Source: Aquila chrysaetos chrysaetos (taxonomy: Eukaryota > Chordata > Aves > Accipitriformes > Accipitridae). Taken from it: a DNA stretch of 64,000 nucleotides. Within the stretch, counting starts at the first letter, position 1; the number at the start of each line of letters is the position of its first letter. Positions 23,801-35,160 of the stretch are shown in pieces. The translations under genes and the position numbers were made by a program. The stretch is taken from assembly GCF_900496995.4 (NCBI RefSeq), contig NC_044004.1:80545538-80609537 (forward strand). The letters are read 5' to 3'. The notes beneath the pieces are model-generated. The model was not told where the DNA came from. It worked only from the letters and a program-made list of their open reading frames with translations, and did not search any database.

Positions 23801-26123
23801 TTTAATAGTTAGGTAAATATTGCAGTGTCTGGATACTACAGAAAAATATATTTTTAAAATGCACGCAATAATAAAAGACAGTAATAACACTAGGAAATGC
23901 TTTTAAGGAAACTCGGGTCCTATAAAACTCTCCTGGCTTCAGGTGCTATTACTGGCTCAGCAGAAGTTGGCTCCGACACCGGTGAAAAGAGGAGTTGGCG
24001 TCCCAATTCTTTAAATAAGATCACTAAACAGGACTGTTGCTTTTGCTTCAATTGGACTGACTCAGGAGAAAATCCCATATAGGAGAATCTCCCTGGAATA
24101 AGTAAGCTAACAGTTTGTAAAATATCAACTGTAACAGCTACAGTTACTATTTCCATTAAAGATTATCAATATTTCTATTAAAGATGAGCTGGAGACAAAT
24201 TAGGATCTAACACTTAATTATATTTAGACCTGCATGCCTAGATGTATAGCAAAAAATGCTCACTCAATGGGCATTTTTCCATAACTCCGGTGGAGCCAGG
24301 ATTTCCCACTGAATGTTTGAATTTTCAGGATTTCAACTGCAAGTACATCACTAGGAATAACATTAATGATTTTCAGAGCAGTTTAAAAATAGAGGCAGAA
24401 CAATTGTCCATGTTACATGCTCATACTAAGAGAAGACTGAGAAAAATCATGCAAAGCTTTATAACCTGAAGGGAGAAAAAGAAAACAAGCATAGGGGTGA
24501 GGTCTAAATCAAATATGAAGCAATCTATATTTTCCATTAAAGCCATTGTGAAATTGGCCATTTTGCAAAGGTCTTGATTGAAAACGATGTGAAAGTTAAT
24601 GGTTTTAACTCAGATGATCCTCAGCACTCAAATAAGAAACAAGGAGAAAGCAGACCGGCAAAAACAGAACTTGAAAAAAAAATGCTAGCGCAAAACTATA
24701 CGGCATAAAGGAAACAATTTAAATAGCTCTAGAAAATAGTATAAATTGCCTTGTTCCCACAACCAGAGGTTGATTCAGCGATGCAGATTCTCATTATAAT
24801 TTCAGCACTGTATTTCTTTTTTTATGAACGGCATATCAGTAAGATTTACCAATATTGTTTCAATATACTGAAAGCTTTATTATCTATTCTTTGACATTTA
24901 GTATTTTTCTCATTCTTTAGTTTTAATAAAAAGCAATAGGGATGTGTACTAGGTTTTTTAACGTGGCTGATTTGAAGGCTAATTAGCATGTTCATATCTG
25001 TCAAAAAATCCAATTTGTTTTGTGTTCCAATTTCTAGGTTCTTTTGTGGTCAGTTTAACTAAATTTGTTGGTAAAATACTTGACAAATAAAGGAGGAGAA
25101 AAAAACACATTTAATAGTTTAGGTTAGATTTTTCAAAGGCAATTAATAGTTAGTGCCCATTAAACTAAAGAAGGAATTGGCCGAATAATTTTCTAAGGGT
25201 TTTTTTTTTTAATGTTACCCTTAAAATTTTAGCACCTTTTTTATTTAAGAATAGTCTGGAGAGAACAAGGAGCAGTCATGATCCAAAACGGCTTCCTCCC
25301 TTCTTCTCCCCTAAAGGAAGAGGCAAAAAATATTGAGATGCTGAAAAACAGGAGTTCAGTTTAAAAGGCTGCTGACAACCTCTTATGGCGCTCTGTTTCA
25401 GAAGCTATGATTTCAAGAGCGAGAAAAGTGGGTCATAAATGCTACTGATAGCTGAAAATTAGGAGATGAAGAACACTTCAGAACATTTAAGTGTGGTAGG
25501 TATGATTACAGCAATCAAAACGCTATCCCATTTTGCTACAGTTTATCTTGAACAGCAAGGTTAAAAAAGAGGAAAAAAAAAAAGGAAAAAAAAAAGCTAT
25601 ATGATCCTAAATTGTGCAGTATGCATAAGTGTTAGAAACAGTCCTGACAGAAGTCTACACAGGCAGTTGACCCAAAAGGTAACATGGTATTTATCTTGTT
25701 CTGTACTTTCAAGCAAAAGGATTCCTGCTGCTTCTCCAGGAGAAGTTTCCCTCTTACCTTATGGTCTGAAGTAATCCTTTGTCGGTTTGCTGTTGCAGAC
25801 TGACCTGTTTCTCACAAAATATATGTGCAAAAAAAAGCACTTCATCCTTAATTATAACACTGGGGTGTTTGCAAGGATGTTTGTCTATATAATTCACCGG
25901 CCTGCAATGACTCGGCATGTATTTCCACATATGAGCAGTAAAACAGCAGAACGACGTTTGTCGTAAGACCTGAATTAGGTCTCGTGACCATGAATATAGT
26001 CTCTGTTGCTCCAGAGAGTGAACGTTACCTAGGCACTTACGTATACTGTGTAACTTACAGTTTTTCCTCTTCTCTCAAGCTATTTTTGACTACTCGAGAT
26101 GTTTTCTCCTCTCCCACGCAGTT
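20891..26123. other. Gene-free stretch
   Basis: About 5.2 kb of mostly AT-rich DNA. Frames up to about 110 codons occur (for example minus 23429-23761), but they lack splice context, codon bias or family resemblance. Confidence 0.55.
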
Positions 26124-26313
26124 TCAGAGCAGATGTTTGGGCTCTCGATGCTTGTTAGGCAATTGCTCAACAGTCTTGGGCTCTGGCTCGTACCAGGGAT
26201 CCAGGGTGAAGCTGACAGTAAACACCATCACCTCTTTCCTCTCCCGTGAAAACCTTCTTCTCGCTGAAGACGCAACATCTCCAAGGATCATTGCATAAAC
26301 CTCAGTACCTTCC
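26124..26313 (-). CDS. Possible terminal coding exon, unrecognised protein
   Basis: On the minus strand a plausible acceptor (GTTTTGCACTTTGTAG) precedes 26313. One base plus 62 codons follow before TGA at 26126-26124. In the block reading VMVFTVSFTLDPWYEPEPK most codons end in G or C (15 of 19 by my count) although the region is AT-rich, which looks coding. The charged, proline-containing tail (NKHREPKHLL) is also protein-like. The frame is open upstream of the acceptor to 26426. Against a real gene: no polyadenylation hexamer is visible within about 400 bases downstream on that strand, and the opposite strand is open across the same stretch. The family is not recognised; a processed-pseudogene fragment is an alternative. 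Confidence 0.22.
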
Positions 26314-27957
26314 CTACAAAGTGCAAAACAACTCCATAAATACGCAGTGACACAAACATTAAAAACTCCAATCGAGCCATCCACAACAAGATCTCCTCTT
26401 TCAGCAGAGGACAAGAGAATAAACAATAGATGACAAATGTTAGGTCATTCTCATCTGAAGCCAACATAACTCCGTGCTGCTGGCAAAAATGAATCCTCTC
26501 TTCCTTCTGTCAGCTGAATCAGCAAGCTCATCCCAATTCATCAGGGAGCTGCACTGCTGTTAATGGACAAAGAAGGGGTTCAGCAATACATAAAGCGTGA
26601 TATATTAAAGGCACTAGAAAACAAACAAACAAAAAATCCACAAAGAAAAAAAAAAAAACACCCTAATATTAATAGTAGCACCCAATGCAGATTAAAAATG
26701 CAAATAAACAAAACAACTTCACGTGGTTTTAGCCCTACTACTTAGGGATGAGTTGAGCATGAATGTCCACATGCCTTGTTCACTATCCTGTAAACTGAAA
26801 TGATACAGAACTAAAACAAAGTCTTGCAGCAAATAATTAAGATGAAAACTATGGACCCAGAAGTTGTAATGAAAAAATAGGAATTAAATGAAAAACAGTC
26901 CCGTGCGGTTAAAAAGCGACTAAACGTCATTCTCAACTTCTTCCAGGAATTGAAGGTAAATCAGGACAGGCATATGAAGCTCTCAGCTGAAGATCTGTAC
27001 TCCAAGCACAAAAGTTAATTGGCAGCTAGCTTCCCTGCAATAGATTTAAAGATTTTAAGACCCAAAGGGATCAGTGTGATCGACAGATTTGACCTTCCGT
27101 ATAACAGAGGCCAGAAAATGTCATGCAGTAATTCTTACATCAAATCTAAAAACTTTTAGGCTAAAGTAGAATATATATTCAGCTAAGGTGTTCAGACCCA
27201 GCTTTCAAGATATAAAGAGATGGAGTGTTCATTGCCAGCCTTTTAAAAATTGATCTACCTGCCCTTATTGCTAAGAAGGTTTGCCTAATATCCAGTTTCT
27301 TCAAGAGAGGTAGCCACTGCTATTCACCCCCAGCTTTTTATTACACTCTGCATTTTCTTTAAGCAGTAAATATAAAGCATGTTTTCAAAAGGGAAATAAA
27401 TGATGAGATGAAATTAAACTTCACAAAACCAGAGGTACTCAACAGTGCGCGTCATGCAGTTTCAGGGCGCTTCTGATTGCTGCTGTCTGGAAGAATCAAT
27501 GGTAGATATTTACATTAAAATATTCATTAAGCACAGAGTGCATTAGTAATTGCTTTAATCATCTTTCAGACAATAACCATCATTGTTATTCTTTGCGTTC
27601 TCCTCTGCTCAGACTGTTGCAGGGACATACTGTTACTTGTTTATATTGCACAGTAGCCATTGGAGACAAAGGAAAAACATACGTTAGGTAAGCAAGCGGC
27701 CCAGCGGATAGGCTTGCCAAACACTTTGTATAATGCAGACTCCTTGGCATTACACACTTGAATCGCTTATTGAAACTGCATTTAGAATAAAATTGCTTTC
27801 TGCCATCTTTGCCCTTACAGGGGACCTACAAAGTTTCTAGCAGCTGCCCTGGAGTCACTCAGCTGGTGTCTGAACCATGCACGAGGCAGCAGCCCTGGCC
27901 TCCACCCCAAGCGGGTGCTCTCAGTGCCCATGGTGTTGCCCATGATGCTAGAAAACT

Positions 27958-27960
<3 letters not shown>
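26314..27960. other. Gene-free stretch
   Basis: AT-rich DNA with an A-rich patch near 26617-26660. No gene or repeat family recognised. Confidence 0.6.
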
Positions 27961-27989
<29 letters not shown>

Positions 27990-27996
27990 TTTTTTT
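27961..27996. repeat. Poly-T tract (28 T plus 7 T)
   Basis: Twenty-eight T, one A, then seven T. It may be a reverse-oriented poly-A tail, but no retrocopy was recognised on the right-hand side. Length in the assembly is likely imprecise. Confidence 0.8.
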
Positions 27997-28462
27997 ATTG
28001 GGCTTCCTAGGAAGTCCCTTGCTGGCTGTTCCTTGTATGCTGGGCTGTTCTGTTCCCTGCCCGGCTGATGAGCTGCTGTGCCCGAGTCCTCCCTTGCAAT
28101 AGTCTTGCAATGTTACCAACAGCAGAGAGAGAATGAAAAACCTGCCCTTGTGTCATCATAAATCAGGATTTACCAACGTGAAAGTTTGGGAGCTTACATT
28201 TTAAAAAGCTTATATGTAGGACTTCTTCACAGGACTAAGTACAAATGCAAAGCAAAAGCAGTGGGGCTTCTTTAAAGTCCAAGCACTTCCACCCGGCAAA
28301 CTACTTACCAAGCAAATAAAATAATTGCAATAATTTCCACAATAACAATAATAATGTTTGCCAACTAGAGTGGAAATATGCTTATGGTAATACCATGAGC
28401 AAATATCAACCCAGCCAATATCAACTCCCATCCTTTCCAAAGAGTAAGAATGTTTTGACAGT
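27997..28462. other. Non-coding DNA
   Basis: Nothing recognisable. A short CAATAA-type AT-rich patch lies near 28320-28355. Confidence 0.55.
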
Positions 28463-28504
28463 CATATATATATATCTATATACACACACATATATATATA
28501 TATG
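28463..28504. repeat. (TA)n(CA)n(TA)n compound microsatellite
   Basis: About 42 bases of alternating purine-pyrimidine: an AT block, TCTATATA, an ACACACACA block, then a second AT block. It is likely length-polymorphic. Confidence 0.85.
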
Positions 28505-30870
28505 ATCATATTACAGACAGACAGTTCTCTGCAGCCTTTTCATTGATTAAAATGCACCCAGCTGCTGACATGTTTTGCAGAGCATAGAGACCAAATGCCT
28601 GCATCTACAGCTGCTAAAATGGAAAGCTCTCCATGTGCAGCTCAGAAAAACATGCTTAAATATTTTTTTTCCTTTTTTGGAAGAAAAACTGTGATTTTTT
28701 TTTTTTTTTAATCTTGACAGCAAAATGACAAAGCCTAAATTCCCTACAAACTCTGAGGTTAAACATTTTCAGGAAGAAGTCTGTATCCATTAACAATACT
28801 GTATAATGCTGGGCTAGCTTGATGAAGGGGGAAAGCTTAGTTTTTTCAATTGAAAGAAAACATAGTTGTTAAAAACACACCAGGTGCCTGAATTCGAGTA
28901 TGTTTATTTACATTTAACATATGTTTTATTAAATTATCCATAGGGAAGAAGAATGATTGGTAAATTCAGGCTATTTATATCAGAACCATGAATATAGTTC
29001 TTGAACCAACTACTCTCCAGCATGCATAAGCCGTTACTTACCTTTACATCACTATAAACTGCTAACTAGCAAAAACCACTACCTTAAGTTAATAGGAAAA
29101 ATCCTGGTTCTTTTTCTCATCTGCTGGAACAAACTCAATGTACTAGTGATACACTAGAAGCAAAGAGGAACTAAGATAGGGGTAGAAGGAAAAAGCACTG
29201 CCCTTTGAAAAGGCGCAGCCTGGCAAACCCTCACATGCAGGGTTGTCCCAAAACGGGTGCCCGAGAGTTTCTTCTGTGCTGGATTTCATCAGGAAAAAGA
29301 CATACGTGCATTTTCGTACCACCGTCCAGAAACTATTTCCTACCTGAAAATGTTACATCGCTAAACAATTCCTGCAGGTCTTGTAAGATTCCTTCCTGAT
29401 GTGCTGGTTTAAATGGCAGCATGTCTTTGTACGTATACCTAATTTCTGAGGTACAGTACTTCAAGTCAATGTAATATGCTGTTGTGTTAAACTTCAAATA
29501 CTTTGAATGCATTTTATTAATAAATAGAAAGCAATAAACCCCAAAACTTTTATTCTGCTGCTCCATGGATGGCATTAATTGCAATAATCAGCCTTTTTCT
29601 TAAACCAACAATGAACTTTGAGTCCTTAAAGCGTGCCAATTAAAATCATAAGAAAACAACCATCCAGGACTGGAGGCTTATTAGAGAATTTATTTTAAGA
29701 AATTTGTTTGCTGAGAATAGTTTTTCTTTTCTGTTCACATATAATTTATAACGTTCTGATGTATTTTCTTTAGAAGCGGTCACGAAATAATCTAGACTAA
29801 CAATTTAGGACTGGGAAAGTGCTTATTCTGACACCCCTCTATTATTTCTCCTGTTTCCAGAGTTTTCCCCTGATCTTCAGAGAGATGTATTACTCCTCCG
29901 CTGCATTATACAATACAGATAAAATACAGAAAAGTAACTTATGTGCTTTAACGTAGGCAGCCAGTGAACCCTATAGAAACTCAAGGAGCTAGACCAATAC
30001 CTAAAAATTAGGCATAAACTGATTTTTTTTTCCTGGCTGAAAGCTGATGCATTGTGAGCAATGTTCCTCTGTCAGACATGACTCTTTCTACTCCCCAGTT
30101 CAGAAGAAAAAAACCCAACATTTAAATGCAAATAGTTGTAAATGTTAAACAAATGAGGATTAATAAAGATTTCTTACTGCCTACATCTTTACACAGGTAA
30201 GAACCCGCCATAAATATTAGTGTACCCCGAAGCCTATAGGCTTGAAATTTTGCAATAAAAAAACAGAAACGCCAACAGTGTTGAACCAAGCAGTTCTTAA
30301 AATAACCTCTTTCAGAAGAAACCTGAAGACATCTCTGAAAGTTTTAAGCATATTCTCTGCCAAACCTACCGAAACTGACAATTAAATACAAAGAGAAAAA
30401 CAACTATTTCACCTTTGACTAAATCCATTATTTTCTACAGGAGAAACTGAAGATCATATGCAGGAACATGGCTCATGTATGTGGCTGTCCAAAGAGACTC
30501 ATTTATGACAATTATTTAAAAAACCCCTCCCCAAAAGTAAGTATGCCTCACAAAAATTACTCCAATTGCGTGGCAGTTGTATCGAGCCAGACAAATTCGG
30601 TAACAGAGGTGATGGTAAATAAAGGACTTATGTAACGCAGAAAATTTGGTATTTCCTTTGCCTGAAATAGGGAGTAATGCTGTCTGAACTTCCTCCGTGT
30701 CCTGAAACAAAACAGCTGGGACTTTGTACCTATGGAGCTAGGAAGTCTTAGGAGAACTGCAGTGCTGGATGCCTGCCTGGCCTCATCGCTTTATGGGGAA
30801 ATCACAGGTTTTGACTGTACTGGCATGTGCTGGATGCTCAGGCCTGTCTTTGCCAGAAAATGGCTTTTGC
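28505..30870. other. Gene-free stretch
   Basis: AT-rich, with T runs near 28660-28710. No gene, transposon or structured RNA recognised. Confidence 0.6.
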
Positions 30871-30954
30871 AAAAAAAAAAAAACAACAAACAAACAAAAA
30901 ACAAACAAACAAACAAACCCCAAACCCCCCCCCCCCCCAAAAAAAAACCCCAAA
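30871..30954. repeat. Compound A / (CAAA)n / C14 simple repeat
   Basis: Thirteen A, then several CAAA units, then 14 C (30925-30938), 9 A, CCCC and AAAA. The C run gives a G-run on the minus strand. Open frames across it (Gly/Phe-rich on minus, Lys/Pro-rich on plus) are artefacts. Confidence 0.85.
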
Positions 30955-31062
30955 ATGAACTGCATGCATCTAAGCTGCCCAAACAACCAAAAATTAAGGA
31001 AATAAAAAATAAGAAAAATAAGTGTATACTGTTCCTTCCCGTGCCTAGCTCCTTTTTTTTTC

Positions 31063-31087
31063 CTCAAACTTCTTGAAGAAGTTTGAG
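31063..31087. repeat. Perfect 25-nt palindrome
   Basis: CTCAAACTTCTT and AAGAAGTTTGAG are exact 12-bp reverse complements around a single central G. The centre reads TTCTTGAAGAA, which contains one TTCnnGAA heat-shock-factor half-pair. It is preceded by a T-run and followed by T-rich DNA. It could extrude as a cruciform or be a dyad protein-binding site; neither is shown. Confidence 0.7.
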
Positions 31088-34000
31088 TTTAACATAAACA
31101 AAAACTGTTACAGGGAAAACAAACTATGTTCACGTGAACTTAAAAGTACTTTTTGGCAATGTGAAATTGCGCCCAAATATTAGCACATTTCTTCAAACAT
31201 CTTTCCAGTGCAGCTTTTCCCTGAAAAAGCTGGTAAGAGGCAGAAGCACGGCAGTGCATTAGGAAGATAGAGATACTAGTATCGAATTTAAGTAAAATAT
31301 TTTCACCAAAAAGTTTTAACAGAAATAGAAATAACACTTGAAAAATTATATTATCCCCTCTGAAGATTTAAAGTTGAGAGAAAATGCATTTTCCTCTGGA
31401 AAAAAGCAAAGCAAACTGAAAGCCTATTCACTGAAAATTCATTATCAACTCTATTTAGTAGAAATATAAGCCTAGGAGATGTTAAATCACTGCTGTAGAG
31501 CTACAGAGGTTGTACCCAGAACCTTTCATTCAGACCTAACTACCCAAACGTCAGACTATTTTCAGCATCATTCCTAGAATGACAGGAAAAATACCACAGA
31601 ACTCTCGACACCTGGATTGCGAAGACATATGTCAAGACTACTGAAAAATAATTAAAAGGACGTAGCAGCCTTTCAGGAGACCAGGAGTCCCTCCGTGCCG
31701 ACCACCAGCTGATACCATCGCATCCCACCTCCCGGACCTGCCTGTGATGGCACAGCGCTGCACCAGCCCCAAAGCTCCCATTTCCCGCGTCCTCCAGAAA
31801 GACCCAGCATGTCCTGATCCCGCTGGAAGCGCCTCCTTTGTAGGGATAACACGGACATAGCGTCTTCCGTCTGCACCGCCAACAGCTCCGGCCTCCCGGT
31901 TTGTCGTGTCTTCCACAGCTTTTCTCTTCCTCCTTTCCATTCTCATTCTTTGACTTACTTTGGCACTGTTTTTATAATACGTGCTTTTATGGTACGATCA
32001 ATATTATTTTTCCTCCCTCACGTGCTCCTTTCCTTTGTCAGTGCTTTCCAGTACAGGTTTCTTACTCACACGTGTAACCACATCGCTGAATCTTTGTTTT
32101 CTTCTAATAAAGCTATCTTGCCGTAATTCAATTTGTGCGAGATGTCTGTCTAACTAGAGCTCTCTCTCTAAACCTGGCAAGTATTTTATCTCCCTGGTTA
32201 TATTCTCAAGAATTCTCAGAAAGCAGAGAAATGTAGTAATAGAAATTCCTGCTATGTTTCCTTTTCCCCAAAACATTAAATTTGGCCCTTTCAATATTCT
32301 CTTGGTCAATGAAACGGCAATCAAAAATCTACTTTAATTTCTCTCTTAACTTGCTCTTTCCCTCCTCCACGTGAAAGCATGCAGTACACAGTACGCTTGC
32401 TAGCTGTTGGACTTTCTCTCTAAAGCCGAAAGCCTTCAGGCTCAGCGTAAATCTGGATCTAGCAAGAAACCGAGGCTTCAATTCTCCGAGACAGTTACCT
32501 GTGCTGCCGCTTCTGCTGCGGGGCTCCGACCGAGCCCTTTTCTCTTGCTGCTATTGATTTTGAGGTCCCTCCACGGTTTTCTTCGCCGCCACAGGTTGCC
32601 CTCACAGGATACCCGGGGCTTCTGCTCGTGCCCCTGTTCCCTGTTCAAAGGGAGAGGTTTCTGACTTTCTGTGCCAGACAAACAAAAAAGTCAACGTTTC
32701 AGCCGTGATAAGGAATAAAAGTGTAGCTGGTCATGCAACTTTTTGGATAGAAACCCCCAAATTGTCTCATTAACCGCTTTATCATTTCTGCCTGTTTTCT
32801 GACCACTCTCACCCCAACGCACCCACGGGCACAGGAAAGTCCACTTTTCCAACCCATTTTAACTGAAAACATCATACACAGAATAAAGAGGTCGAGGAGA
32901 AACCTTTCAAAATACCGTCTTCCTTCCTTTCCTCGTTGGAAAACAGGAGCAGCGCGGGTGTGCCTTCGCATTTGCAGGGAAATCTGCATTTTAGAAATTC
33001 CCATTTTTATTTTCTTCTGCAGGATAGCAACATCTTCTCAGGGAGACCATTAACTCCCGTGCAAGCAGCATTTGCTGTACAGCTCTCCGGCTTTTTTGAA
33101 TTACAGTGTTTCGGGAGGGGCCCTGTTAAAAGCTAACTTTATATCCGTCACAAAGTTTCCCTTCGATGCAGACCAAGCATAGCAAGCAGCAATGTTTTTC
33201 ATTTCACGCTTTCGGAATTTCTACAGGTTTAGCAGTTTTAAAACAGACGTTAAGCTGTTCTTTCTTGGTTTTTTTTTTAACTGTGAAAATGTCTTTAAAC
33301 CTCCTGAATATGCACCATTTGACCTACTGGGCTCAATAATTTAATGGCGTAAGCCCTCAAATATGAAGTCAACAGACATTTTAGATGAAGTGTCAGTGGT
33401 GTGTAGGCAACAAGCTGACATAAATCCTGAAGAATTTAGCTTTTTAAAAAAAACTTAATTCCTTCTTTACTTCAATATTCTTCCAGGGCTCTCTGAAAGA
33501 TCTCTTTTGAACCTTTTCACAGCTTTACATGGCTCTTTAAGCTATGTCAGCAGGATGAGAGGCAACTTACAGGTATAGCAATGAAATTATAAGCAAATGT
33601 ATGTAAAAACACAGTGCAAGAACATTTCCTAAAAGGTACTTTTCAGAAAATCAATACATGTTCACTGAGGTAGATCACCTGGCATCATCAGTGAAAGAAT
33701 TTTAATAAAACAACTATAGCAAAAGAGTCAAACCTAACCGCCAACACTGAAAGCAATTATATTCATTATGAACCCATAGGACCTCTTGAAACGACAGAGC
33801 ATTTCACGAACAGCTGCGCAACTCCATGGGGTCCAATTTGGGTCTTGGCTCTATCTTTACGCAGTTCCATCTTTGTACACCGAAAATAAATTAAAAAATC
33901 TAATTCTTGGAAATTAAGGGCATTTTTGTTTTATCCAGACTACGAGTGACATTGCGGGTGTTTGATTATCCTAAAAACAGCCTCAAAGTTGTGTAACCAC

Positions 34001-35105
34001 TGGGAGCTGCTGCAGGTTCTCACAACTGTAGATCCAGAGGAGACTGTGGTTTGAAAACGTTCCTGTGCATAGCAAACATCCAACCTTCCACATTATCTTA
34101 ACTTGTGGTGGAAATACTGATGAATCCACATTTTCTTAATTAACTTTATTTTAATCCTGGTATTACACTGATCCTTGAAGAAGGGAAATCTTTTTCTCGC
34201 TGACTTCAGCAGCAGAACGGGAGCACCTATTGGTGTTTTTAATGAAGTTGAGAGATACTGACTGCGATTTCTCAAGTCAAGAATTGAGGTCTCCCTTTAA
34301 AAACAAGTATTACAGACTGGTATTCTTTCTTTCCAAGGCATACAGCTTTTTACAATGAAACTTAATGAAGTAGGCTCTAAGGTATTTCCTGTAATATATT
34401 TCAATAAAAGAAAATATAAGCCAGTGAAGTTGCTCATGTAAGCATTCAGGATTTCAGGAATTACTTAAACAATGAATGCATGAAGTTATTAAACTTCTTG
34501 GAGAATTAAAATGTGCCACTACATGATGAATCAAAAGCAGGTCATTTCAAGCTTGAAGGATCGATTTTATACATGCGACTGAAACATAATTAAAACAATA
34601 TGCAATTGTGTTACATCTACAGAAAATTTGACCAGACTTCTAGACCATTAGAACACCTTTGCAACAGCTTTTATTTGGGACGTTCACACACCAGTTACCT
34701 CTTGGCAACGGCACAGACTCAAGAAGATTATAACCTAGTACTTAGCCTCATGTAAAGGGACAGCCTAGTGAAATTAATGATTTTTAAGTTTTATTTCTTT
34801 GCAATATTCTGCTGTGCTGGGCACATTAAGAGGATCAGCATGACTAAGTAAAATTTTGCTCATGCACAGCTTATTGCATAAAAGCAATAGCAAGAAAAAA
34901 ACCCTGATACCAGACTAATCTGTGTACAGGTTATCTGCATATGTCAGGTATTTAATGGTACATTTAATAATAGGAAAGGCTTAGAAAATTTATAACATTT
35001 TCTCTGAGACAGGTCACAGGAATGTTCTCTGTTTAAACCAGCTGGAACACTGATACCATGAGATTAAATATAACATAGAAAGTATAAAAGAATTACCATG
35101 TATTT
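31088..35105. other. Gene-free stretch with two GC-richer patches
   Basis: Mostly AT-rich. Patches at about 31655-31920 and 32480-32660 are GC-richer with scattered CpG and hold overlapping open frames on both strands (up to 102 codons). I could not match them to a protein or repeat family. No splice-bounded exon stands out. Confidence 0.5.
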
Positions 35106-35160
35106 AAAAAACAAACAAACAAACAACAACAAAAAAAACCCCACAAAACCAAACCCCAAA
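35106..35160. repeat. (CAAA)n A-rich simple repeat
   Basis: CAAA and CAA units followed by A8 and CCCCACAAAACC. Same class as the other A-rich tracts of this window. Confidence 0.8.

Noticed and set aside
30783..31067. Gly/Phe-rich minus-strand frame
   Set aside because: It is a translation of the compound A/CAAA/C simple repeat.
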